A DNA stretch of 64,000 bases, taken from Monilinia fructicola (taxonomy: Eukaryota; Ascomycota; Leotiomycetes; Helotiales; Sclerotiniaceae). How positions within the stretch are numbered: the stretch's first letter is position 1; every line of letters starts with the position of its first letter. Below the pieces are notes generated by a model. That model saw nothing but the letters and a program-made list of their open reading frames with translations, did no database searches and was not told where the DNA came from. A program made the position numbers and the translations under genes. Where the stretch lies: assembly GCA_008692225.1 (NCBI GenBank), contig VICG01000012.1:2170001-2234000 (forward strand), in the 5' to 3' direction. Below, piece after piece: positions 34,828 through 46,646 of the stretch.

Positions 34828-37406
34828 ATGTCAAGTCTTGGTACTGAAGAATTGTTGAAGCGACTTGACGATCAACATCAAGCTTACCTCGAGACGTTCA
34901 AGCTGGTCCATGAGGCTTTAAACAATAGTGTTACAAATACGAACACTGTTAGTACCCCACAAAGCACTGGCTCAATTCGAACGTTCACAAAACGGCGAAG
35001 GAGATCCACGAAAGACGACCGTGATATCCCGGAGATACGACCCTCGACACTTCACAGCTCTGTCTTGTCGGGAGACAGTGATGATAGTGATGATGATGAC
35101 GATTTGTATGTTCAAACACCGCTGGCCTCATTCACACATGGAGAAGAACAGCTACGACAGCATTTAAGAAGTTATAATTTCACGGATGCTGGCCATACAA
35201 TACTGGAAAGCGTGATCACGAAGAATGGTCGACTTTTGGAGCCTGTTCTTTTTCCAGAGTATCACAGAGCTGATCGATCTCACAATTCCCACTATTCTGT
35301 GTTTGATGTTGGAAAGGATGGAGCTCCTCTGTCAAGACGAGATATCGTTGAACCAGGCACCACCAAGATTGATTCTGCCATATGGCAAGCAATTAAGGTG
35401 AGCGAAGCAATCTATCACAGTACGTTCATCACAACTAAGATATCGAGCGAAGGATCTGAACAGTGATCCTGAATCACTCCGACCTGCTGTTGGCAGGATA
35501 ACGTAAGTCTCAGCACCTCCTATCCCGGGAAGTTCTCCAACTGAAAAGCATGAAAGGATCGTTAGAGAGCCATCTCCTGTTATTTTAGGGGCTCTACATC
35601 TGACGCTAAACAACACTTTTGACATGGATGAGCTATTCAATTATCTAGTCTCCGATGAGATCACATCAGTATGTGTTAAAACTTAACCTGAATTCTTCTA
35701 TTACTTACATTCTAGGCCAATATAACGCGACGCCCATTTTCGGCTGATAGCCGGCAACAAAAGTCTTTTATTTTCAATTTTGAATACTGGACATTAGTTG
35801 GGGAGGAATGCCAACCAATGCCTTGGCAACTGGCTGACAAAACGCCGAGTACATCAAAAGACCATATTCCAATATCAAGATGTAATTCCGTGGTAGCTCT
35901 CTCGTTGTCTGGCGACCCGATTCGGAAACTGAGAAATCCTGCTAGGCGTGCTAGAACTGACTATGGTTATGTCTATGATCCGTGGGCAGCATGGCATGTC
36001 CTCAATGTACAATGCTATCCCGACCATCGCCATACTATGGATGTCCATGATTCAACAAAGCATTACGTCAATGGACCGGAGGCGTTTCTTCATACTCTTC
36101 TCTCAGAATTTAAGGATGCAGAAAAGAGATTCGAGGCAATCTATTTGAAAATCAGCAAGCTCGTGTCACCGCCAGTATGTTCAATCCCTGTTCTCTGAGA
36201 TTTCCGTATTATACTAATCAGATTCGAAGGCCGATTTCATGTTTGACGGCGAAATTAGAGATAAACTACTTTTCGAAGACGAAGAATTTACCTACTCCCG
36301 CCGCTACTTTTGGGCCTATCAAACACTCGGCCTTATGAAGAGCGGATTAAAGGCTATCATGGACAGCTACGAAGACACGTTTACAGAAGACGTTTGGGAG
36401 GGAAAACATAAAACAATATGGCCCATGCTAGATCCGGATTCTCACCGAAACAAATACTGGCAAAAGCGAATGCAAAAACTTAAATTAGATTTTGATAAGC
36501 AGATGGCCAATCTGTTCAAGCTTTATGAAGAAACCGACGAGAAGATGAAAGAGATCAGAACGTTGAGGGACCAGCTTTTCTCGGGTACGAGTGTTTTGGA
36601 AAGTAGAAAGAGCGTGGAGATGGCCGCAGTGACGATATTACAGGGCCATAATATCAAACTTCTCACAATGGTCTCAATATTCTTTCTTCCTCTCACCTTT
36701 GTAACCTCTATATATGGTATGACGAACATGTCGACCGAACAAGATTTTACTCCTTTCGGAATAACAATGGTGACTATCTGCGTTCCATTCTTCATTTTGG
36801 TTGGTGCGTTAAACACGACGAGCGGAATGCAGTTCTGGAGAGTGAAGTGGTATAAATTCTTGGGATGGTTCGGGCAACAAGGGATTCACTCTGCGTCTAC
36901 ACCTTCATCGACCAAAAAGAAGTTGACATTGATGGGAGGTATGTATATTCTTAAGGAGAATCTAAAAAGAATAGATTGCTAACGTTCTTTAAGACTCCGT
37001 ATTCCCTGATCCTAGTACAAGCGCAAGCGCAATAAGATTTACTAACGATAAGCCGAAACATCTACCACACTCATATTCAATTTCTACTGCTCAATCTCTT
37101 GCAGCCCGCAAAGAACTCACCGATAACCCTGGCCAATCATCCACACCAAATCCCCCCTTCTCACCGTCAGCCACGCCTTTATCGCCGTCTATGAACTCAA
37201 TCCCAGAGCATCCGATCACAATGCCAATTTCATCACACAGCCCAGTATCCAGGTCAAAATATACGTCGATCTCTTCAGTTGATACAATTGCCTCCAAGAC
37301 GGGACCAAGACCTAGCTTGACTAGGAGCGCGAGTTGGTGGGACATGGTCTTGAACAAGGGGAAAAGAAATGTTAGTGAAAAAGGAGATGGTTTTGGGCGA
37401 GTATGA
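34828..37406 (+). CDS. CorA-like Mg2+ transporter-family membrane protein
   Basis: Six exons, fully in frame: 34828-35397, 35453-35502, 35557-35668, 35716-36174, 36230-36938, 36994-37406; about 770 residues. The long N-terminal cytosolic part has a basic patch (KRRRRS), an acidic Asp run and conserved fungal segments. The C-terminal third carries a long helix (KLDFDKQMANLFKLYEET), then two predicted TM helices (LLTMVSIFFLPLTFVTSIYGM; ITMVTICVPFFILVGAL). The TM1 end reads YGMTNM, so the canonical GMN selectivity motif is GMT here. A Ser/Pro-rich tail ends the protein. Members of this large fungal family are commonly annotated as CorA-like; actual Mg2+ transport is not established. Confidence 0.85.
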
Positions 37407-38919
37407 CATGGACTACGGAGACTGGCTGCATAAAAGTATCTTTTACGGTTGCCTATGTTGAGGTGGATATGAAAGTTTGCTGCTGAACATAATACTCTCG
37501 CGAGCTAATGTCGATAGAATATGCCAAAGAGAGCTCTATTACTATCATTCTTAATCATTACGACAATGAGAAGTCGAAGGGATCGATTCAAATATCAATA
37601 AATTACAACCCTGGAGATCAAAACAACGTGGGGTCGAAAAGGCTATTTTGCATTGATCTTTATGTTTCCGGCTTTCAAAACTCTCGTAATAAATTAGGAC
37701 ATTGAGAGTTTGCTTTTGAAGAAATATCCGAGATTGATGATTTATTCCATAGCTTGAATAAACTCATTGATATAGATATTCGCAGATAGCATTTTCAATC
37801 TGCCTGAGACACCTTTGAGTAGAAGTGTCTCGATATTCTACTGAGAATTTTCCGATGGCAAAGTATCCATCCATTTTTATTGTCACCAGCAACCCAAATT
37901 TCTCTTGGGGAAGTACTGTGTAACTATCGCCACCGGACATGGCAGACACTGCTGCAAAACAACCAACACCAATACTGAAATCAATTTATAGATCTTAAGT
38001 AAACTCCAGGCAACTTTATTGTTGACCGGCAAGTTGCATTTATTTACACACATTATTGATCTGCTGGTATTGGAAAGAATGCAATGTTCAAATGCGGCTT
38101 AAACATTTCATCATTTTTGTTTTAGCTGTGATTCGTGCAACAAGCTTCCATTTTTTGGCTGCAGAATTCGTGATACATCTTGATTTTTATGATCTCAATT
38201 AATCTCCCAGGGCTCAGTTTTAAGCAATGCTGAAAAAACTCTTCATAAACATATACTTATGCCTATTTATTCTTGCCAGTGGCTATCTTTACTGGATACA
38301 ATAGGGAGTCGAGGAGGTATACTGAGATTCACGGGAGCGATGCTGGTGTGGCGGAGAAGGTGGCAGATGGTCGTTGAGGGGGTAGTTTTGGGAGAATCCG
38401 CGTGAAGAGGAGGTCAATAAGTAAGAGCAAGAGCAGGATTGCACCGCCCAAGAAAAGCGGATGAGAACGTAAGGCTGTTTCAGTGAGTAGACCTGATAGC
38501 TATCACAGATAATACCTAATACTTCACGTGAGAGAAATACATTTTTACGTTAGGCCTTTCATCAAGAAAACATAGAGTCTTTGTTTCAGACATTATCTCT
38601 CTACTAGGCAAATTCATTGATATGCAGTCTCATCAGTGATCAATCTAAATTGCATATGTAGAAAACCCTGAGATTGTGGAACTATCGAAATCGCACCCAA
38701 CCATATCTCATCCAGTCCCATCACCCTTCTGTCCATCCTCGTCATCCCAATGTGCTGCCCCCCAATAACCATCATCATTTCCCGCAGCTTAAACTGGTAA
38801 GACGAAGCCAGAAAGTCATGAAGTCCCGAACTAAAGCGATCCTACAAGTTCCAAGACGATTGACCAGTACTTCACTTGGCATTTCCCTTTCCGTTACAGA
38901 TGGAAACTCCATCTTGGGC
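37407..38919. other. Intergenic, start of gene-poor island
   Basis: No supported gene. Short frames (around 37508-37705 and 37764-37949) are AT-rich and lack a domain or good start context. Confidence 0.45.
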
Positions 38920-39120
38920 TTATTGCTTGGCAATTTTGGATATGGCACGGGCATAATGGCATGGTGATTTTTCGGAAATGATAGCGTTAAGCTTTTGGCG
39001 GACTGGTTCATCAGAGAGTCTCATGATATAGCTGCAATACTTGCAGGCTCGAACAGCGGATACGGATCCGTATTGAAAGGATTTGCACGAACGGCAGTAC
39101 CAGGTGTTGGTAGCGCCCAT
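38920..39120 (-). CDS. Small zinc-ribbon-like protein (66 aa), unknown function
   Basis: A single-exon frame starting MGATNTWYCRSCKSF, with CxxC pairs at residues 9/12 and 26/29 (CRSC, CKYC), the spacing of a small zinc ribbon. The leader is A/C-rich (ending AAAACAAAACA before the ATG), like the leaders of the well-supported genes here, and a TTTAA-type AT element lies about 140 bp upstream of the ATG. Gly-2 followed by Thr-6 also fits an N-myristoylation site, though weakly. I recognise no named family; fungal genomes contain many short proteins with this WYC-x2-C ... C-x2-C layout. It is isolated in a gene-poor stretch. Confidence 0.5.
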   Translation of the reverse strand: MGATNTWYCRSCKSFQYGSVSAVRACKYCSYIMRLSDEPVRQKLNAIISEKSPCHYARAISKIAKQ

Positions 39121-41416
39121 TGTTTTGTTTTTCTTGAGGTTTGGATTTGATATTGTGGATGTCGAGATGCTGTCCTTTGATATTTTGATCGGTGCTATCT
39201 TTGTATTGCTTGTATTGTTTGTGTTGAGATATGAAAGGGGCTTGAGGAGATCGAAGACGGTTTCTTAAATAGATGCTTCGGAGCTGAGATTGCTAATTTC
39301 TCGAGAACATTCAGAATGTACTCTCTGGTGTGAAGCACCTTGTTGGACTATCAAATGTACTCGGAAGTTACATGCACAGTCTCGAACGTCCTTTCTGATA
39401 TTCAAAAATATGAAAAGCAATCAGTTTGATTTTCTTATTTTAGGATTACCTTTACCCCTGTGATTGATATGGAAGCGTGATATTTTCATGATTCACAACG
39501 TAAAGCCATGAAAATTGGGCTCACATATCCCGAGTTGAGTCCTCTTCCTCGATTCACTAAAGTCTTCTCTTGCTAATTAATCAGTGTGTTTCTGGTGGGA
39601 TATATTCAGGAAAGCCATGGTTATACATAGTCCTACGAGTCTGAGTTCTGGAGAAGCTCACAGAAAATCCAATGAAAAATAGCTTCCTACCCTTTTTCTT
39701 AAGCTAATGTTTCTCGTCCGTCTCTTGATGATTTCAGATACTGATGATAGTTTCAGCAACTGCGTGAACAATGAAGATATAATAAATGCTGGTTAGTCTT
39801 GCACAAAGACAAGGGATTTTTCTAATTAAAATCATGGAAAATTTAATTGTAGGTGATCTATGGAGCTCTCCGCGTTCTTAACGTGTCATGAAAACTGTGC
39901 TCCATTCACTTCCATTGACTTCGAGATTTCCTCGCACGACTTTGATTTCCATCATAGCCAGCATGTGACGCATGCTATATTCAGCACTGTAGTTTCTTGA
40001 AAGTCAAATCTTCTGCTTCTCCAAGCTTCTAAGATACGTTCAAATGAGTTTCGGAACTTCCTTAACAACAATTACCCCATGCAAGTCCTGCCAATAAGCC
40101 ACGAATCTATGCTTTAAAGTGGCTGTCGCAAAGAAGGGTGCCCATAGTGAGCTACGATCAGACATGCCATGAGTATGGCTAAGATAGTTTCTCTAATACG
40201 TTCATCTAGCTTTAGTTATCACGCCATGATTCGATCTTATTTTGGCATTCGATCCAAAATTTGCCCTAAGCCTGTTGGTCAAGCCAGTGTACCTTATTTT
40301 TCTATCAGCCCAGGTCATGTACCATCTGAAACGGCCACCAAGATCGAAGCTATTGATCTATATGACCTCAGGCCTTGGTTAAAGAATCTAACAGTTGGTC
40401 AGATTTGACTGCTGCACGGCTGTCTATATCCCTTTTTCCTGTGCAGCATTATCAAACAGGCATTCTAGATGGAAACAATCGCAATATCCTCAATCACCAA
40501 AAGTCCAAGCACAGCCTTAAGACCACTAGCCCAGATGCACATAGCAAGCCGCCAGGAATGAGCAACCAGAGCAGAGAGAAGTTGCCTGAAATATCCGCTG
40601 AAGAATTTGGAATCCAAGTCATCAAAACAAAAACTAGCTTCCATGGTTAGTCTGTGGACTGAACAATGAAACCTTCCAGATATACCAATGAGATAACACA
40701 AAAGATGCTGAACTACATGGATAAATAGAGAATAACGATGAAAGGAAGCTTGAGAGACGTAGTTTGGGCGCAGCCTTGTATCACGGAAAGCGCCACGGAG
40801 GATTCACTGGGTATCAGGGGCATAAAGTTAAATTTCGCCGCTCGAGGAAACTTCAGGAATTCTAACAGCAATTTGTAGATAATTATGGAAATTGCCGGAA
40901 ACTCTTAAAATTTCAGAGCAGCTTCAGCCATGGGTTGTCCATGGCAATCTGTCGGACAATTGTATGGCTTTAATTCACTGGAAATGGGAGATACTTTGTC
41001 AGAATCAGTAACGTTGATACATCCATATTGTGAACTTGCACATGTGACAAGCTCTGCCACCTGAACATACAATTCACCTTCTGGGTCCGTGTAAGATCAT
41101 GCACTCAGCCTACCTGAGGTATTCTAGGTCCATCAGCCCATGTGTTATCCAGAATCGGGAACAGGAATGAGGCATTCATATTCCTTCTATATAAACACCT
41201 AGATCCATATCATTCAAAGTGCAGAGTCTTTGAAAGTCCTTTCCCATTCACACGCGCGTAAGTTGAAAGTTCGAAGCTTACATCAAAATAGTCTGATCAA
41301 ATCTTTCCACAGTTCCCCCATTATATTTCTTGACTCCACATAGCAGCTACATACATCAACAACGCACGACCAATAATCTCTCGCTCGGCATGAAAAGAGC
41401 CCAAAAGATTCTCAGC
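39121..41416. other. Intergenic, gene-poor
   Basis: Nothing but the two flanking promoters is supported. Frames around 40169-40408 and 40375-40650 are interrupted and do not join into a gene. Confidence 0.45.
41188..41195 (+). promoter_or_regulatory. TATA box of the small MGSSKS gene
   Basis: A clean TATATAAA lies about 220 bp upstream of the ATG at 41417, followed by a pyrimidine/CA-rich leader. This is the best-formed TATA box I noticed in the island. Confidence 0.45.
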
Positions 41417-41650
41417 ATGGGTTCCTCAAAGAGCAAACCATCATACAATCCCATCGAAATAGTCTCTTGGCTCTGTTCATGTAAAGCCTACAACAGATGC
41501 CATGCTGGTACAGCTACGAGAAAATGCAAGGACGAAAAGTGCGGAAAGTACTGGGTATACGATGACAAGAAAGGCGAATGGAAGGATGACTATTATGGAG
41601 GGAAGAGTTCGTACTACGAGCCTTGGCAAAATGATCCTGATATGGATTAG
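41417..41650 (+). CDS. Small cysteine-rich protein with predicted N-myristoylation signal (77 aa)
   Basis: The chosen start gives MGSSKSKPSYNP, an almost ideal N-myristoylation signal (Gly-2, Ser-6, Lys-7) that by chance or convergence matches the first eight residues of Src-type kinases. The body has a cysteine cluster CSCKAYNRC and then CKDEKCGKYW, possibly a metal-binding module, and an acidic Tyr-rich end (DDYYGG, YYEPWQNDPDMD). An in-frame ATG 27 bp upstream (41390) would add MKRAQKILS and abolish the lipid signal, so the start matters. There is no signal peptide or TM segment. It would be predicted to sit on the cytosolic face of a membrane. No family is recognised. Confidence 0.5.
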   Translation: MGSSKSKPSYNPIEIVSWLCSCKAYNRCHAGTATRKCKDEKCGKYWVYDDKKGEWKDDYYGGKSSYYEPWQNDPDMD

Positions 41651-44600
41651 CAGAGGTTGATGGGTTGCGCTTGAGATTTCGGGACTGGACTGAGTATCAA
41701 GTCTCTAATATTTAGGGCTGGGCCTCAGATGAAATAGGCATATGGTGGGGATGGAGTTAGGGCTGTAATTGATCGAACATTTGAGGTTGGGCTGGTTCTT
41801 CTTTGATGATAGGATGGTTTTTTGGTTTGGATGGTCGGAAACTCAGATTGATATCACGGCGCAGATTGTGTTAACGATCTATTTGGGTATGACTCTATTC
41901 AATGAAGAATAGGAGCAGATTCTGGGTTTTCTCGTAGGAACAAAAAGCTTTATGAGAGAAAACTTTGGCTTATGTGGTGTCATATGGCGGAAAGAATGAA
42001 TAGTATGGGTGGTTTATCTACGGCAGTACCATCCCAATTACTCTAATTAGATTTTATGGGTAGATGAATCATAACATCAAGCTCTTCCTATTCTCAATTC
42101 ATTATATGTACCAGCATTGAACTATGGGTCCATATTTTCTCAATATTGAGCAATGATAGGATAATTCTGAAGTGATTCTTGACATCAATGTATACAACCT
42201 AACTGATATATAGACTGTCTATGAACTTCCAACCCTGCTCGCTCTACACATCGGCTTGAGGTTCTTGAATCCAAGTTCTTCACAAAACTGACGAGGAAGA
42301 AGTAGAACGTACGTATGCAATGGTTAATCTTCTTTCGCCGTTGCAGTATATCTCGATCGAGTTCCGAACTTAAAGTAATTTCAACTTCTGAACCCAAATG
42401 TGACATTGCGATTATCTCCACGATAAAGCTCTTATTACCCGGTAACTCCTCTTTCAATTCGATGATAATAGCAGGGTGCAGCCTCATGCTGTACTTCAGA
42501 ACTTCTAGTAATCGAACCTATCATCATTCTAAAACTACCCGAGAATCAAAGCTCTGGGACATGAGACTTTCGTCTGTATTGTATAAATATAGATACAAGA
42601 TAAAGTGTACTTGTTAGGAATGATCCAGGCCGAATCTCCACACCGAGGAAAGAAGTAAGACTATTCGTGCATATAACAGTAAGTTTCTTTTTATCTAATT
42701 GTTTCTTCACGTCTTATTTTCTGTTCTTCATAGAGCTCCTTTATTGAATTATGTTGCGCATACCCGCGATGAAAACCAGAAAACTACCACAAAAGACAAG
42801 AATACAGAGTATAAATGTAGCAAATAGATGATTTCCCTCTTCTCCGCCATTTGAATATTCAAAGTTTTTGGGTGTGCGGATACTGGCAGTTGCATGTACG
42901 GGTGGGATTTCCGCAACGAGGCGGTGCTAACTGATATAATTCAGAGACTATTTTGGTTGTGATTGAAACCAAAAGTTTTGAGTAAAGGGTTGCTGGCTAG
43001 GGTCATCATGACTGAGCATCATAACTGAAAATGATGAGAATGACCTCGGGATGCTATTGTTGTGCTTGAAATAGACGCCATGAATGTCAATGCCAACGGA
43101 TATTTGATTGATATGGTAGGAGAGGTCTCTGAAAAACTGCCTTGGGTGATTTTCATGACATGGGTGGATTTTACTACTCAAATGAATTCTGTACATGGAA
43201 ATAAAGTGAGGTCATAGGTCCACATCAATACAACCACGAACTGCAATTAGGTCTCTAACCTTGGGTCCCACTTTTATCTTTACCGAGACCAAAGAAAAGT
43301 GTATCAAAGTATCTCTTCAAAAGGTGTCACAATATTCTTGCCCGTTGCGGCGAGAATGATAGGGGTATACGTTAAGCCAACAGCCAAGCAGATGAAGATC
43401 GTATGATGGGAGGGCAACGACTATTTTAGTAAAAGACTATGAAAACTCATTTGTGAATATAAAGATTTGAAGATTGCCGTGAATCAAAGATAGTCTAAAA
43501 CTTATGATACATCTGTGTGACCGGAGTGATAAAAGGCGCTTTTGATCTGTCTGGAAGAGTGAAAAGACTTGGAATATCGAATTATGTCAAGGACTGATCT
43601 TATGCGGCGTGCAGTTGTGAAATATTGTCTATGATAGAAATACATGTATTCACCAAGCCTCTTAATATGATTAACGCTCCCCAACAATTTGCTCTCACAT
43701 CCCTTGTCCTAATGGGCTGCGTGTATGAAGGAGTCGAACTAAATATACGAGAATTAGTATATTGCGCTGTGACTTCTCATTATGGGAACTGACTTTAGGT
43801 GGGCTACTAACCGCAAGCCCACCAGGCTCCATCGATGTAGGCTAATAGACATCAAGCACCGCTGCAGCTCAATTTTTGGCCGACTTATCATTGGTTGTGG
43901 GAAGAGATTGAAATGATTTTGTGAATGAATCGAGTTTACGTTGCATTATTTCTTCTGCAATTGTAACAATAGCAGTAGGGTTATTGTTTCTTGTGCTTTC
44001 GGTGCGATGTAATGAATAGGAGTGTTCAGTGTCGATCATATAAGCATGTTGTCGCTGAGAACTAAGGATATGGTCGTTTCTGCTCCGATGAGGAACTCCG
44101 TCACTGCTTTAAGCATATTTGGTTAGCATTTGTTTCCAGGAACAGCAATACAACTGACACATAAATATGAAATTAGTACCTGAAGCTTGAGCCGTGAACC
44201 GATCTGGTAGATAGATTTGTACTTTGGGGCATGCTTGGATAATTCTCTAGTAGTAGATTGGTCAAGCGAAAGAGCTTCGTTTTGAGTGCAGCCAACCTTG
44301 TTACAGAACCCGTGGTGATCAGAAACATAACACTTTGATTTTGCATCGATGATATACTAATAGTACTTTCGAGGGATTATGGAGAGGTCTGTAGTTTTAT
44401 ACTCCTTTTGACCCATGGGCAATGGAAACATCTCATCTCGGAGAGCAGTAAGATGCCCCAAGGATGATACATAATGACTAGGAATGAAAGTTTGCTTCCA
44501 CTGGTAGGTGATAGGAAGAGTAAGATATTCTAGAACCTCATCCCTGATCAAGTGTAAGGCACTGAAATTTCAATCGTTCAACAAGATGGATGAATATCTA

Positions 44601-46313
44601 GGGTGAAGGTTATGATTTCTTCATAATCTACGTAGAGGAGTGTCCAAAAGTATAAGAAAGCTTCAATAGATGTTGAGAGAATAGAAAATCATGTTCGATA
44701 CTTGCTGATCCTGTAGATAATCCCCATGATTTACGGGTGGTGGCATGAATAAGAGCTTTACATCTACGAGCTATACATCTACCTACCTCGCTTGGGTTCA
44801 ATTTTGACGGTCAAAGCCGACAGATCACTCTGCAATACATTGTGGCTGCAAAATATTTTGAATTACAGAGTCTTCCAGAATATTTCAGAGAGTGTAGCTA
44901 CAATACGTCCGTTGTTGGGCCGTCAAGATCGATAGATGGGCACTCAACGGCCTATCTAATAGCAAATAAAGTGCTCAGAATTCGACGACGCCGTATTTGG
45001 ATGAATAAGATGTGCGAAAGGTTTCTTGACTATCTAGGATACCATGATGTTCTCAGACAGTCGAATCAGCCTCATCTCCCTGTCATTAAACGGTCGTGGG
45101 TGATTGGGGCCAAAACTTCTCGCTTGGCCTATATGCTCGGGTTCCATGCACGACACCCAGTCGTAGAAGCATGGTTCTTTTTGATCATAGTTTCCACTTC
45201 CTCCAAGTTCTCTCCCTATTGGTCCCAGTTGTGGTCCATCCTAAAAAACGGTGTGATCAGACTGCATGAAGTTACTCAATTATATTGCACTTTCGCATCT
45301 GGATATGGCTTGATGTCTCTTTCCATATAGGATCTACATGCACAGCCACAGCTGAGGCTGTTCGACAAATGGCAAGTGCCAACAAATTCTCCATCTCAAA
45401 TCTTCCAGAACGAGAGCTGATTCTCGCGAAAATAGCCAACTGGTAACGATATCCCGATATTGGGTTTCTGGGAACAGATGGGAGGATTGCCATGTGCTGA
45501 GCATTCACCCCCCTTACATTGGATCCTGTAGGTGGGATCTGTTCTGTGGCAAATACATTGAAGCAATCAAATGGCCAATTGACAGCCACATGATAAAGAA
45601 TAAGTAAGAAGTCGAAGCAGGCTCTAGTTCTATAAGTTGAGTCTGGAAGATCACGAGCGAATAATTGTATACAGTGAGCGAGGCGGGTAAGAGTTGAGAC
45701 AAAATATCACGGCGGCAAAGTGTCTCCCAGTGCTCGGATAATACATAGTCCGGCTTAAGGTTATTATCGAGATTTTTCAACCTCCACTGCGGCATCTTTG
45801 CATCTTCAGCTGTACACATTGCTGCCAGATTTCGCCACGATAGAACTTCAATCAACTCATTCTTGGTATAATGCCACATCTAAGCAAAAGTGCTTCTCTT
45901 CATCCGTGGAAGACTCGGTCGCTGATGAGGTACCCCGTATATATACCCAATCCATTTACAACTTTGTTAATAATATTGCCACATACCTCATAACCTCGAA
46001 CTCGCAGCCTCAGCAAACGGGAGGTTTGATGAAAGAGCTTGTTATCTATGTGCATTCTTACTCTGCAGCTTCAGAACTCTTTGACTGACTGAAGTGATGT
46101 ACTAGTTGGTCGTATATTTCTTGATCCACAGAAAGACAATGGCCCTAGAAATCGATTGCAAGAGGTTATGACATTCTAGAGCTCTCTTATACAGCTCATC
46201 ATAGCCAGCAGTATTCACTTGTAAGTGCTGTTACAATACTTGCTTATTAGGGGCCACTTTCAGACGAATCACATAGACGTTCTGAAGTCAGCAGTAGTTC
46301 TGGCTCAGATCAA
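41651..46313. other. Gene-poor island, possible degraded coding relics
   Basis: Contains only short interrupted frames on both strands. The longest (44842-45330 plus, 45272-45589 minus, 45514-45879 minus) have protein-like composition but no recognisable domain and overlap one another in different frames, as expected of decayed genes. I cannot name an ancestor. Confidence 0.4.
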
Positions 46314-46646
46314 TTCTTTCTCCAACTAAAAACATGGTGCAATGATTGTATCAATACAAATTCTTGATGTTCGATTGCGAAATCTTTCACTTCCTGTCTA
46401 GCCAGCTGTGTCATTGATTTCGGCCCACTGCCCGGACCGATCACACCTGAGCTTTTGGATCCGCTTGGTAACATTGGCCAATATGTCATTCTCGCATATC
46501 GTTGGACAAGCCTCACGAGTAATTCATCTATCATGATATTTAACTTGGAAACTCGCAAGCCACACATTGATCTAGACTTACCCGCTCAGAAATCTGAGAT
46601 TTCCTTGGGAGCAAACGACAAGTTGGGTGTCCCCTATTTGATCTAA
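46314..46646 (+). pseudogene. HET-domain (heterokaryon incompatibility) gene fragment
   Basis: One frame reads FFLQLKTWCNDCINTNS, an in-frame TGA, then CSIAKSF, VIDFGPLPGP, GQYVILAYRW, IDLDLPAQ and KLGVPYLI before a stop. This follows the order of the HET domain: a Cys/His segment, the xVIDxG motif, the YVALSYxWG motif and the LGxxYLWID motif. The canonical WG has become WT, the WID continuation is lost and one TGA interrupts the frame, so it is a relic. HET genes control nonself recognition in filamentous ascomycetes and are often degenerate. No intact remainder is visible nearby. Confidence 0.55.

Noticed and set aside
45272..45879. Two overlapping minus-strand frames with protein-like composition
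   Set aside because: They occupy the same DNA in different frames and match no family I know; noted only as possible relics.
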